The notes under the pieces are model-generated. The model ran no database searches. It saw only the letters and a list, made by a program, of their open reading frames with translations, and was not told where the DNA came from. From RUG11462 sp045539315 (GTDB lineage: Bacteria; Bacillota; Clostridia; Oscillospirales; Acutalibacteraceae): a stretch of 49,745 bases of DNA. A program made the position numbers and the translations under genes. Shown here one piece after another: positions 7,824-16,253 of the stretch (its first letter is position 1; each line of letters opens with the position of its first letter). Location of the stretch: contig JAZQFC010000045.1 of assembly GCA_045539315.1 (NCBI GenBank), positions 1-49,745 on the forward strand, given 5' to 3'.

Positions 7824-9530
7824 ATGAGCGAATTTTTGCAATTAAAAACACCTTTTGAACAAAATTATGAAACTTCGTGGGAAGAATATCCAAGACCACA
7901 ATTAAAAAGAGATTCTTACATTTCTTTGTGCGGTGAATGGAGTCTTTTTGTTTCGCAAAAAAACGAAACAAAAGACCTAGGTAAAATAATCGTTCCTTTC
8001 CCTCCTGAATCACGAATTTCTGGCATTAACAGAACTCTTAAAGAAAAAGAAAAATACATTTATATTAAAGAATTTGAAATAGAAAAACAGTTTTTAAATG
8101 ATAAAACTATAATTCATTTTGGCGCTGTTGACCAAGTTGCAAAAATTTATTTAAATAATAATTATATCGGCAAACACATTGGTGGATACTTACCATTTGA
8201 ATTTGATATAACAGATCACATCAGTATTGGTAAAAACGAATTAAAAGTTGAAGTTATTGACACTCTGGATAATAATCTTCCATATGGAAAGCAAAGAAAA
8301 AAACGTGGTGGAATGTGGTACACACCAATAAGCGGCATATGGCAACCTGTTTGGTTAGAAAGCGTTCCAAAATCTCACTTTAAATCATTAAAATTAATAC
8401 CAACTCTTGATTCAATTACTATTGAGGTAGATGGTGGATTAGATGAAAAAACAATTGTTATAAATAATGAATTTACATATAAATTCAAAGGAAACAAAAC
8501 AACAATTAAAATTGAAAAACCTATTAATTGGACACCTGAAAATCCATATTTATATTATTTTACTTTGTCTGACTCGGTTGATAGTATTAGTTCTTATTTC
8601 GCTTTAAGAACGATTACTATCGAAAAAATAAACGAAAAATCCTATATCTGCTTGAATAACAAACCATATTTCTTTAATGGTTTATTAGACCAAGGCTATT
8701 ATTCAGACGGAATTTATACACCTTTCTCCCCTAATGGATTTAAATTTGATATTCTAACTATGAAAAGCCTTGGTTTCAACACCTTAAGAAAACACATTAA
8801 AATCGAGCCTAATTTATTTTATTATTATTGCGATAAATATGGTATGATAGTTTTTCAAGATATGGTTAATAACGGTAAATATAATTTTTTATTAGACACC
8901 GCCTTGCCTACTGTATTATCGAAAAAACATTATATAAGCAGAAGTAACAAACGCCAAAGAGAAATTTTCATAAATGACTCAAAACAAACTATTGAACTGC
9001 TTTATAACCACCCTTGTGTTGCTTATTATACTATATTTAACGAAGGTTGGGGTCAATTTAACGCGGATGAAGTTTATAAGTTATTAAAACCACTTGATAA
9101 AACAAGAGTATTTGATTCAACTTCAGGTTGGTTTAAAGAGAATTTAAGCGATGTTGATAGTGAGCACATATATTTCAAAGATATAAAACTAAAATCAACT
9201 GAAAATAAACCATTGGTTTTATCTGAATTTGGTGGATACTCTTATAAAATTCCTGAACATTCATTTAATCAGCAGAAAAATTATGGTTATAAAACATTTA
9301 ATTCACAAAATGATTTTGAAAACGATTTAATAGGTTTATATGAGAATCAAATAAAATCTAATATTAAAAACGGTCTATGTAGTTGTATTTTAACGCAAGT
9401 TTCCGATGTTGAAGATGAAACAAATGGGCTTTTAACCTATGATAGACAAGTTTTAAAAATTAATAAAGAAAATATTAGAAAAATAAACGAAAAACTATAC
9501 AAAGAATTTTCTAATCAATTTGACAAGTAG
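7824..9530 (+). CDS. Glycoside hydrolase family 2 enzyme
   Basis: 568 residues, on the short side for GH2. Domain order: jelly-roll sugar-binding domain (about 15-180, with GEWSLF and VWLES), a small immunoglobulin-like domain (about 185-265) and a TIM barrel (about 270-560). Likely acid/base Glu407 in FNEGWGQF and nucleophile Glu468 in VLSEFGGY. The segment that in beta-glucuronidases holds Asn-x-Lys reads TNGLLTYDR, so a glucuronidase role is unlikely; beta-galactosidase or another beta-glycosidase remains open. No signal peptide, hence cytoplasmic. Ribosome site GGAAAGGAAAT. No transporter for its product is adjacent except an amino-acid symporter, so the substrate is unknown. Confidence 0.88.
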   Translation: MSEFLQLKTPFEQNYETSWEEYPRPQLKRDSYISLCGEWSLFVSQKNETKDLGKIIVPFPPESRISGINRTLKEKEKYIYIKEFEIEKQFLNDKTIIHFGAVDQVAKIYLNNNYIGKHIGGYLPFEFDITDHISIGKNELKVEVIDTLDNNLPYGKQRKKRGGMWYTPISGIWQPVWLESVPKSHFKSLKLIPTLDSITIEVDGGLDEKTIVINNEFTYKFKGNKTTIKIEKPINWTPENPYLYYFTLSDSVDSISSYFALRTITIEKINEKSYICLNNKPYFFNGLLDQGYYSDGIYTPFSPNGFKFDILTMKSLGFNTLRKHIKIEPNLFYYYCDKYGMIVFQDMVNNGKYNFLLDTALPTVLSKKHYISRSNKRQREIFINDSKQTIELLYNHPCVAYYTIFNEGWGQFNADEVYKLLKPLDKTRVFDSTSGWFKENLSDVDSEHIYFKDIKLKSTENKPLVLSEFGGYSYKIPEHSFNQQKNYGYKTFNSQNDFENDLIGLYENQIKSNIKNGLCSCILTQVSDVEDETNGLLTYDRQVLKINKENIRKINEKLYKEFSNQFDK

Positions 9531-9548
9531 GCAGTATTTTAGTATAAT
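9520..9548 (+). promoter_or_regulatory. Consensus promoter of the alanine symporter gene
   Basis: Perfect TTGACA (9520-9525) and TATAAT (9543-9548) with a 17-base spacer. The -35 box lies inside the last codons of the GH2 gene and the spacer contains its stop. Confidence 0.85.
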
Positions 9549-9574
9549 GTTTTTAAATTTTAGGAGGAATATTA

Positions 9575-11026
9575 ATGGATAATTTTTTTGAAATAATATG
9601 TAACTTTTTCAGTGTCGTATTTGATAAAATCGACTCTTCATTTGCATTTATAAACGATGCACTTTACAGTTATATATTGATAATTTTGTTGATTTTAAGT
9701 GGCTTGATTTTCACCTTTAGAACTAAATTTGCACAATTTAGTATGTTTAAAGAGCAAATCAAATCTGTTACTGAAAAACCAAATGATGGCAAAGGAGTTT
9801 CGTCTTTCCAAGCACTTATGGTATCAACTGCTTCTCGTGTTGGTACAGGAAACATAATTGGTGTATCAACTGCTTTGTGTTTAGGCGGATTTGGCTCTGT
9901 TTTTTGGATGTGGGTCATTGCAATAATTGGTAGCGCGTCTGCATTTATTGAAAGTACATTAGCGCAGATTTATAAGAAAAAAGGTCCTGACGGCTGTTAC
10001 GGTGGCCCTGCTTATTATATCGAGCAAGGTATTAAATGCAAACCATTAGCAATTGTTTTTTCTGTTTTTTTAATTATTACATATGGCTTTGGTTTTAATA
10101 TGCTAGCGTCTTATAACTTGCAGTCAACATTTTCAAGTTATAGTTTTTATAATGAAAAGTTTACTCCTTGGATTATCGGCTTTATTATTGCAGCAATTGT
10201 TTGTTATTGTTTACTTGGCGGTGGAAAAAGAATCGTTGGAGTAACTTCCTTTTTAGTTCCTGTTATGGGCGTTATTTACATATTAATTTCAGTAATTATT
10301 GTTTGTATTAATATTACAAGTTTACCTTCTATTTTTAAAACTATTTTTTCCGAAGCATTTGATTTTAAAGCAATTTTTGGTGGGTTTAGCGGTTCTTGTG
10401 TAATGCTCGGTATTAAAAGAGGTTTGTTTAGCAACGAAGCAGGTGTTGGCTCTGCGCCAAACGCATCTGCATCTGCTGAAGTAAAACACCCTGCAAAACA
10501 AGGTCTTGTTCAAGTTTTATCAGTATTCATTGACACGATACTTGTTTGTAGTGCAACTGCTTTTATGTGTATGTCTTCCGGAATTGAACCAACAGCCAAA
10601 ATAGCAGGTGCAGAGTATGTTCAACTTTCTTTAAGCAAGACTTTAGGTGCGTTTGGACCGCTTTTTATAACAATTTCAATGATTTTATTTGCATTTACTA
10701 CACTACTTGGAAACTTATTTTATGTTGATAAGAGTATTAGTCATATAGCGGGCAAAGTACCAAGTAAAAAAGTTCAAAATATTTATTATATAATTGCTTC
10801 ATTGGTAATTTTTATCGGTGCAGGTCTTAGCGCAGACTTTTTGTGGAATCTTGCAGATGTTACTATGGGCGCAATGACAATTATTAATATCCCTGTTATT
10901 CTAATATTAAGCAAATATGCAATTAGGGCTTTGAAAGACTATAAACTTCAAAAGAAGAGTGGCAAAGAACCTGTGTTCAAAGCGAAAGATATTGGACTAA
11001 CACAAGAAATTGACTATTGGCAATAA
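9575..11026 (+). CDS. Sodium:alanine symporter (AGCS family)
   Basis: 483 residues with about ten membrane segments. The alanine-or-glycine:cation symporter family imports small neutral amino acids with sodium. Family marks seen: FRTKFAQF near the N-terminus, STASRVGTGNIIGVSTA (the conserved Gly-rich ion-coupling stretch), GPAYYIEQG, and SNEAGVGSAPNASASAEVKHP in the middle. Transcribed from its own perfect promoter, with AGGAGG before the ATG and a strong terminator after. The tail LTQEIDYW is like that of other clostridial members. Alanine, glycine or serine could be the substrate. Confidence 0.95.
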   Translation: MDNFFEIICNFFSVVFDKIDSSFAFINDALYSYILIILLILSGLIFTFRTKFAQFSMFKEQIKSVTEKPNDGKGVSSFQALMVSTASRVGTGNIIGVSTALCLGGFGSVFWMWVIAIIGSASAFIESTLAQIYKKKGPDGCYGGPAYYIEQGIKCKPLAIVFSVFLIITYGFGFNMLASYNLQSTFSSYSFYNEKFTPWIIGFIIAAIVCYCLLGGGKRIVGVTSFLVPVMGVIYILISVIIVCINITSLPSIFKTIFSEAFDFKAIFGGFSGSCVMLGIKRGLFSNEAGVGSAPNASASAEVKHPAKQGLVQVLSVFIDTILVCSATAFMCMSSGIEPTAKIAGAEYVQLSLSKTLGAFGPLFITISMILFAFTTLLGNLFYVDKSISHIAGKVPSKKVQNIYYIIASLVIFIGAGLSADFLWNLADVTMGAMTIINIPVILILSKYAIRALKDYKLQKKSGKEPVFKAKDIGLTQEIDYWQ

Positions 11027-11028
11027 AT

Positions 11029-11060
11029 AAAGGCTTCTTGATAATCAAGAAGCCTTTTTC
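11029..11060. terminator. Bidirectional terminator between convergent genes
   Basis: AAGGCTTCTTGAT and ATCAAGAAGCCTT (11030-11056) form a 12-13 bp stem with a tiny loop and T run on the plus side and A/T run on the other. It ends the symporter gene and overlaps the end of the minus-strand membrane-protein gene. Confidence 0.88.
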
Positions 11061-11599
11061 TTATAAAACAATTTTTCTTGGAACGAAAATCTTTTTAAAC
11101 CTAAATAATATGATAAATAACAAATAATTGGTATAACAATTTGAATACTGCAACTAATTAATATAGTTGATAATGGCAATTCCGAAATAGTATAATCAAC
11201 AGGAAGTATTGAATATAAAAATGGGAAAAATACCGAGTTTATCATTTTATAATAAGTAACAAACTTATCAAACACATTAAAACATTTTGAAATTATTAAA
11301 ACTACTGATGATAATATCATTGGAATAGTTGCTATAATTCCGGCATACAAACCTTTGTATGGGTTGTATTTTTTGTGGCCTGTTGACACTAGTGGCGCAT
11401 CTAAATCGCCTGCTGTGTGACAAACAGGATAAACAAACGAAACCAAAACAATTATACAAGCAACTTGTAGAAATGTTCTAAAAAACTGACTTCCACTTAC
11501 TGAAAAGCAAAAAGCACAAGTTATAAAACAAAATATATCAAGACAAACAAGTCTTGCAAAAAGTTTTATACAAAGTTTTTGAAATGTATTATTTTCCAT
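11045..11599 (-). CDS. Membrane protein of unknown function
   Basis: 184 residues that I do not recognise. There are four or five hydrophobic helices (about 18-35, 40-62, 88-108, 122-138 and 148-170) joined by short basic loops, and the tail FYKKKAS is positive. The HTAGDLDAPLVSTGHKKYNPYKGLYAG loop is the most distinctive part. It is the last gene of the nusB-xseA-xseB-ispA run, starting 10 bases after ispA with AGAGGTAG upstream, and its 3' end lies inside the terminator stem. In many Clostridia dxs follows ispA; this gene occupies that position but is not related to it. Confidence 0.75.
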   Translation of the reverse strand: MENNTFQKLCIKLFARLVCLDIFCFITCAFCFSVSGSQFFRTFLQVACIIVLVSFVYPVCHTAGDLDAPLVSTGHKKYNPYKGLYAGIIATIPMILSSVVLIISKCFNVFDKFVTYYKMINSVFFPFLYSILPVDYTISELPLSTILISCSIQIVIPIICYLSYYLGLKRFSFQEKLFYKKKAS

Positions 11600-11609
11600 T
11601 ATACTACCT

Positions 11610-12488
11610 CTAATTTTTTCTCGTTGCTAAATACAAAGCAAGGTCTTTTAAATTATCAACCGAATCAGAAACACTTTCAATGCTTTTAATCGCTTTATTA
11701 GTTAATTCATCAACAAGTTGTTGAGATTTTTCAAGCCCAAGTAAACTAACATAAGTATTTTTGTTTAACTCCTCATCAGAACCTATAGGCTTGCCTAAAT
11801 CTTCTTGATTTCCGATAACATCGAGAATATCATCTCTTATTTGAAATGCTTTTCCAATGCATTCGCAATAATCAACAAAAGCATTAAACGTTTTATCATC
11901 TGCGCCAGCTAAAGTACAAGCAACTTGTGCATTAACTTTTAATAAAGCAACTGTTTTTCCACTTTGAATTTGTTCTAATTGTTCTAATGAAATATCTTTG
12001 CCTTCTGATAATAAATCGAGAACTTGTCCCCCAACCATTTCAGACATTCCGCCAGCATTTGCTATATATTCAACTGCTTTTAAAGCAAGTGTTGCATCAA
12101 TATTTTTATTAAATTTAGATGCAATTTCAAAACTTAATGTCAACAAAGCATCTCCTGCAAGCAATGCATTTGTTTCGCCAAAAACCTTATGGTTAGAAGG
12201 CTTTCCTCTGCGAAAATCATCATCGTCCATACATGGCAAATCATCATGAATCAATGAATAAGTATGAATCAATTCAACCGCACAAGCAAAATTCAAAATA
12301 TCACTTGGATCTTTGCCTAATACCCTGTAAAACTCAAGCATAAGACAAGGTCTGATTCTTTTTCCACCTGCTGATAATGAATATATCATCGCTTCCTTTA
12401 AAATATCAGGCGCATTTTTGTTTTTTACAAAACTATAAAGTTCTTTTTCAATTAAATCTTTGAATTCAAAAATTTCAGAATAACTCAT
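11610..12488 (-). CDS. ispA: Farnesyl/geranyl diphosphate synthase (polyprenyl synthetase)
   Basis: 292 residues. Condenses isopentenyl diphosphate with allylic diphosphates to make farnesyl diphosphate, the precursor of undecaprenyl carriers and quinones. Two Asp-rich motifs are seen: the first at Asp82-Asp83...Asp88 (HDDLPCMDDDDFRRGKPSNH region) and the second as RDDILD near residue 220; GGKRIRP binds IPP. The four-residue spacing in the first motif is typical of bacterial FPP synthases. Its ATG shares one base with the xseB stop (TAATG), indicating coupling. Pairs functionally with ispF at 2.4 kb. Confidence 0.96.
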   Translation of the reverse strand: MSYSEIFEFKDLIEKELYSFVKNKNAPDILKEAMIYSLSAGGKRIRPCLMLEFYRVLGKDPSDILNFACAVELIHTYSLIHDDLPCMDDDDFRRGKPSNHKVFGETNALLAGDALLTLSFEIASKFNKNIDATLALKAVEYIANAGGMSEMVGGQVLDLLSEGKDISLEQLEQIQSGKTVALLKVNAQVACTLAGADDKTFNAFVDYCECIGKAFQIRDDILDVIGNQEDLGKPIGSDEELNKNTYVSLLGLEKSQQLVDELTNKAIKSIESVSDSVDNLKDLALYLATRKN

Positions 12489-12691
12489 TATATTTCCTCT
12501 GTATTTTTAATATCACTTAATTGTTCGATTTTCAATTCTGCTTCTTTCAATTTTTCAGAGCAAAATTTTGCAAGTTTGGTTCCCTTTTCATAATATTTCA
12601 TAGAATCTTCAAGACCTAACTCGCCTGATTCAAGAGCAATAGTAATCTTTTCAAGTTCTTTTACTGCTTTTTCAAATGTAATTTCACTCAT
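12488..12691 (-). CDS. xseB: Exodeoxyribonuclease VII small subunit
   Basis: About 67 residues, normal for XseB, with the family pattern SEITFEKAVKELEKITIALESGELGLEDSMKYYEKGTKLAKFC split over two antiparallel helices. It binds the large subunit XseA, encoded immediately upstream, to make the single-strand DNA exonuclease. Start: ATG at 12691, five bases after the xseA stop, using the AAAGGTG that overlaps that stop; a GTG at 12700 falls inside the ribosome site and is rejected. The stop overlaps the ispA start by one base. Confidence 0.95.
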   Translation of the reverse strand: MSEITFEKAVKELEKITIALESGELGLEDSMKYYEKGTKLAKFCSEKLKEAELKIEQLSDIKNTEEI

Positions 12692-12696
12692 AATTT

Positions 12697-13899
12697 TCAC
12701 CTTTCATCAATTATTTGAGCGTCAATTTTTCCGTCGGAAAAATTAATCTTAACTTTATCGCCAACATTTAATTCGTTCTTTTTAGAAATAAGTTTATCAT
12801 CTTTATATACAACGGAATATCCCCTTAACAAAACGTTTGTAGGACTTAATGAATTAAGTTTTGAAGCAAATTTTAAAAACAGTGCATTATTTAAAGAATA
12901 AACTTTTTCAAATGCCTTATTAAGCCTGTTTTCAAGCAAGTCAACACTCTGGCTTTTTACAGTAACATAAAAATAAGGGTTTTTCATACATTGCTTATTC
13001 ATTAAAGTTTCAAGTTTTAACTCGTTTTGCTTTAGTGTTTTTAATAAGTAAGATTTTAAATTCAGCGAATATCTATTTATTCTTATTTCAAGTTCTTCTT
13101 TATCAGGAACAGCAAGTTCTGCAGCAGCAGATGGTGTTGGCGCGCGTTTATCAGAAACATAATCACAAATTGTAAAATCAGTTTCGTGTCCAACTGCAGA
13201 AATTACAGGAATATTTGATTCAAAAATAGTTCTTGCTAAAGTTTCATCATTAAATGCCCATAAATCTTCAATTGAACCGCCACCACGACCAATAATAATA
13301 ACATCTGCGCAGTTTTTAGCGTTAACTTCTTTTACCGCTTTTATTAAACTAGGCGCAGCAAGTTCGCCTTGGACTTGAACAGGACACATAACAACCTTTA
13401 CATTTGGAAATCTTCTTTTTAAAACATTAAAAATATCCTGAACTGCAGCGCCAGTTGGACTAGTTATTACTGCAACTCTTGAAGGTATGCTTGGTATTGG
13501 TTTTTTAAATTCTTGAGAAAACAAACCTTCTTTATTTAATTTCTCTTTTAACTGCTCATATTTCAACTGCAACTCGCCAAGACCCGTTTCCTTCATTGCA
13601 GTTATATACAATTGGTAAGTACCATCTTTTTCATATAATGAAACTTTGCCACGAACAATAACTTTCATTCCGTTTTTAGGCTCAAATTGTAAATTAGAAG
13701 CATACTGACGAAACATTACTGCTTTAATTACACCGGTTTCATCTTTTAAAGATAAGTAAAAATGCCCTGACTTGTAGTGATTAGTAAAATTTGATATTTC
13801 ACCAGAAATATAAATATCATTTAATACCTGATTACTATCAAGCAAACTTTTTACATACATATTAAGTTGTGTAACAGAAATTATTCTTTTCTCATTCAA
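12697..13899 (-). CDS. xseA: Exodeoxyribonuclease VII large subunit
   Basis: 400 residues. N-terminal OB-fold (about 20-100; GEISNFTNHYKSGHFYLSLKDE region), then the catalytic domain with RVAVITSPTGAAVQDI, IIGRGGGSIEDLWAFNDE and SAVGHETDFTICDYVSDKRAPTPSAAAEL, and a coiled-coil tail that binds XseB. It degrades single-stranded DNA to oligonucleotides. The start is a TTG at 13899, three bases beyond the previous gene's stop; the nearby ATG is out of frame and runs into a stop after four codons. No strong ribosome site is visible, so translation may depend on reading through from upstream. Confidence 0.96.
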   Translation of the reverse strand: MNEKRIISVTQLNMYVKSLLDSNQVLNDIYISGEISNFTNHYKSGHFYLSLKDETGVIKAVMFRQYASNLQFEPKNGMKVIVRGKVSLYEKDGTYQLYITAMKETGLGELQLKYEQLKEKLNKEGLFSQEFKKPIPSIPSRVAVITSPTGAAVQDIFNVLKRRFPNVKVVMCPVQVQGELAAPSLIKAVKEVNAKNCADVIIIGRGGGSIEDLWAFNDETLARTIFESNIPVISAVGHETDFTICDYVSDKRAPTPSAAAELAVPDKEELEIRINRYSLNLKSYLLKTLKQNELKLETLMNKQCMKNPYFYVTVKSQSVDLLENRLNKAFEKVYSLNNALFLKFASKLNSLSPTNVLLRGYSVVYKDDKLISKKNELNVGDKVKINFSDGKIDAQIIDER

Positions 13900-13901
13900 T
13901 T

Positions 13902-14843
13902 TTACACACCACTCTTATATTTCAAATATGAATAAATAGCAATACCTGCGGCATTATCAGATGAAAATTGAGGCTCACAGAAAATACCACCAATTTCAGT
14001 TAATCTCTTTTTTATCAAAGTATTACTCATAACTCCGCCACTATAAACAAAATCAATATCACCGTATTGCTCTTTAAGTAAAACAGTCATATCATAAATT
14101 GTTTGACAAATAAAATCAATTGTATATCTTGCAATATTTTCAGGTTTTTCATTTTGCTCGATAAAAGTTTTTGCCTTGTTTTCAACGCCTGAAATGCTGC
14201 AATTAAGTCCCTTTAACGAAGTTTTAATTTTAATAGGACTTTTTCCTTTTAATGATAATTCATCCATTTTAGCGCCTGCTGGAAAGCCTAGTCCTAGCAT
14301 AACGCCAACTCTATCAATTGCTTGACCTGCTTTTAAGTCGCTAGAAGATGCTAAAAGTTTGCATTTAATAATTTCATCTTTATCAGGGCTTACGAGAAGC
14401 GCTTCTGTAGTACCACCTGAAACATGAAAAGCAATAAATTCCTTTTCAATTAAATCAAGTCTGCCTGCGCTATAAAGCGCCGCTAATATATGACCAACCT
14501 GATGAGATGTTTTAAATAATTCAATATTGTTTGACAAAGCAGTAGCCGTTGCACAGTTAACACCTGCTAAAAACACAGGCATATATGAACCTTCAATGTT
14601 TCTAGGTTTATCAGAAACACCTACTGCTAAAATTTTTGAATTATTAAATGACGAAAAGGCGGCTTCCATAACTTCGGGAAGCTGCCTTATATGTTCAAAC
14701 AAGGCTTTAGACTGCATAAGACCTCTCTCGCCTGTTTCAACAGGTAAAAGTTTTTTGCAGTTAACTATATCGCCTTTTTCAGTATCATAAATCGCAACAC
14801 TAGTAGTATAATTACTAGTATCAAATCCAACAAAAATACTCAT
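13902..14843 (-). CDS. Peptidase M22 / TsaD-like paralogue (ASKHA fold)
   Basis: 313 residues. It has the nucleotide-binding ASKHA fold of TsaD, the tRNA t6A-synthesis protein: GFDTSNYTTSVAI at the N-terminus, FHVSGGTTEALLV in the middle and YSGGVMSN near residue 268. The metal-site residues of TsaD appear conserved (His114 and His118 in SHQVGH, Asp296 in FSSDNAAGIA). The N-terminal half differs from true TsaD, with GERGLMQSKALFEHIRQLP in place of the GGVVPELASR block, so I read it as the clostridial paralogue found near nusB and xseA, not TsaD itself. Function unknown. It starts one base after the nusB stop without a clear ribosome site, suggesting coupling. Confidence 0.82.
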   Translation of the reverse strand: MSIFVGFDTSNYTTSVAIYDTEKGDIVNCKKLLPVETGERGLMQSKALFEHIRQLPEVMEAAFSSFNNSKILAVGVSDKPRNIEGSYMPVFLAGVNCATATALSNNIELFKTSHQVGHILAALYSAGRLDLIEKEFIAFHVSGGTTEALLVSPDKDEIIKCKLLASSSDLKAGQAIDRVGVMLGLGFPAGAKMDELSLKGKSPIKIKTSLKGLNCSISGVENKAKTFIEQNEKPENIARYTIDFICQTIYDMTVLLKEQYGDIDFVYSGGVMSNTLIKKRLTEIGGIFCEPQFSSDNAAGIAIYSYLKYKSGV

Positions 14844-14844
14844 T

Positions 14845-15237
14845 TTAAATCTTTTTAGAAATAGCGCCTAAAACACCATTCACAAACTTTTTATCATCAT
14901 CAGATGCATACTTTTTACACAATTCAACGGCTTCATTAATAGCAACACCTGTAGGAACTTTTTCTACATAAAGAATTTCATATATAGCAATTCTTAAAAT
15001 GCAAAGAGTTACTCTTGGTATGCGATTAATATTCCAACCAATACTATTTTCTTCAATTAATGCATCAATTTTATCAATTGAATTAAATATACCTTTTGTT
15101 GTTTCGACAATATAAGGTGTTATTTTTTCACCACGCAATTCATTTGCGCAAGTAATTATATCATCTATTGAATCTTCGTGAAAAGTTTTTTCAAAAGTTA
15201 AAATTAAAATTTCTTCTCTTTGTTCACTTCTTGTCAT
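14845..15237 (-). CDS. nusB: Transcription antitermination factor NusB
   Basis: 130 residues, all helical. NusB with NusE (S10) binds boxA RNA and promotes rRNA antitermination. Seen: the N-terminal TRSEQREEILILTFEKTF, then WNINRIPRVTLCILRIAIYEILYVEKVPTGVAINEAVELCKKYASDDDKKFVNGVLGAI, the most conserved C-terminal block of the family. It sits between the Asp23 gene (13 bases upstream) and the M22 paralogue, a usual clostridial order. Confidence 0.96.
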   Translation of the reverse strand: MTRSEQREEILILTFEKTFHEDSIDDIITCANELRGEKITPYIVETTKGIFNSIDKIDALIEENSIGWNINRIPRVTLCILRIAIYEILYVEKVPTGVAINEAVELCKKYASDDDKKFVNGVLGAISKKI

Positions 15238-15250
15238 TTAAAGTTCCGCC

Positions 15251-15610
15251 TTATTTTTCTTCAGTATTCTTAAGTTGAACTTCACAAACGTGAACATTAA
15301 TTTTAGAAACAATAGTTCCTGTCATATTTTGAACTGCTTCTTTAATATTCTTTTGAACTTTTGTAGCAAGTTCAGAAAGTTTTACGCCTTCGTTAACTTT
15401 TAAATAAATATCAATAATATATTGATTATCTTTAGAAACACAAATAACAGGTTTAACAACACTTTTAGAACGCAAGATAGTTTTAATATCTTGTGGTTTA
15501 GAAACAACACCTGCAACGCCTGTTACATCAGTAGCAGCGGTCAAAGCAATTTTTTCAACTACTTCTGGTGAAATAACTATATTACCTGTATTACTTTTCT
15601 TGATATCCAT
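15251..15610 (-). CDS. Asp23/Gls24 family protein
   Basis: 119 residues with the Asp23 pattern: GNIVISPEVVEKIALTAATDVTGVAGV at the start, then DIYLKVNEGVKLSELATKVQKNIKEAVQNMTG and VSKINVHVCEVQ. Members in Gram-positive bacteria are linked to envelope stress or sit beside nusB as small cytoplasmic proteins with unclear tasks. It is the first gene behind a vegetative-type promoter at 15651-15679 and has GGAGG ten bases before the ATG. It begins the housekeeping part of this minus-strand run. Confidence 0.93.
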   Translation of the reverse strand: MDIKKSNTGNIVISPEVVEKIALTAATDVTGVAGVVSKPQDIKTILRSKSVVKPVICVSKDNQYIIDIYLKVNEGVKLSELATKVQKNIKEAVQNMTGTIVSKINVHVCEVQLKNTEEK

Positions 15611-15650
15611 TTATATTTATCCTCCAATTGAATTTAATATTGTTATCTCT

Positions 15651-15679
15651 ATTATAACAAGAAATTCAAATAATAACAA
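15651..15679 (-). promoter_or_regulatory. Vegetative-type promoter in front of asp23-nusB
   Basis: Reading leftward, TTGTTA (15679-15674), 17 bases, TATAAT (15656-15651). The -35 box touches the spoIIIAH stop at 15680. It would let the housekeeping genes be expressed outside sporulation. Confidence 0.65.
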
Positions 15680-16240
15680 CTATTTTATTTCAATTATTTT
15701 AATATTTTCGCAAGAAATATCGCAATTTGATAAAATTATGTCCTGAATTTGAGCAGTTTGATTACTTGCAAGGCCATTATTATCCGTTTTTACAACACAA
15801 GAAATTGATTTGTCAGACAACACTGCAACACAATCTTTAAAACCTTTTGCAATAATCAAACTTTCAATTGCACTTTCTTTTTCTGTTAAATTTGTATAAT
15901 AAGCAATTTTTTCAGTTGCAATTAATTTTGCCTCATCAGTTGATTTAACAGAATTTAAAATCTCTTTCATTTCATTAATTGCTTTGCTTCTTTCTTGTTC
16001 TCTTGACGCTCTTGTTTTTGAAAAATAATCATCTTCTGAATTTGAATTAACAAACTCTGCTTCGCCTATATACGAATCATTTGATGTTGTTTCTTTGCTA
16101 GAAATCAATGATGATGCTAAATTTAAATTACCATTAGCGGCGCCATATTGCCAATTAGCATAAACTGCTGCAGATAATGTTAATATCAAAAGAGAAAATA
16201 CCACAAACTTTTTAGGAAATCTTCTTTTATTATCACTCAT
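15680..16240 (-). CDS. spoIIIAH: Stage III sporulation protein AH
   Basis: 186 residues. Short basic cytoplasmic start (SDNKRRFPKK), one membrane helix (about 11-28), an acidic Ser-rich linker (about 40-75), and a C-terminal domain with a YscJ/FliF-like ring-building fold (about 76-186, EQERSKAINEMKEIL onward). In Bacillus, SpoIIIAH in the mother-cell membrane binds SpoIIQ of the forespore to form the channel needed for late forespore gene expression. Last gene of the spoIIIA operon and 13 bases from spoIIIAG. No sign of truncation. Confidence 0.93.
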   Translation of the reverse strand: MSDNKRRFPKKFVVFSLLILTLSAAVYANWQYGAANGNLNLASSLISSKETTSNDSYIGEAEFVNSNSEDDYFSKTRASREQERSKAINEMKEILNSVKSTDEAKLIATEKIAYYTNLTEKESAIESLIIAKGFKDCVAVLSDKSISCVVKTDNNGLASNQTAQIQDIILSNCDISCENIKIIEIK

Positions 16241-16253
16241 AAAATTACCTCAC

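Noticed and set aside
7650..7841. Minus-strand reading frame with ARGVEPLSE
   Set aside because: It is the antisense of the tmRNA 3' end; this peptide is a well-known false gene call over tmRNA and tRNA T-arms.
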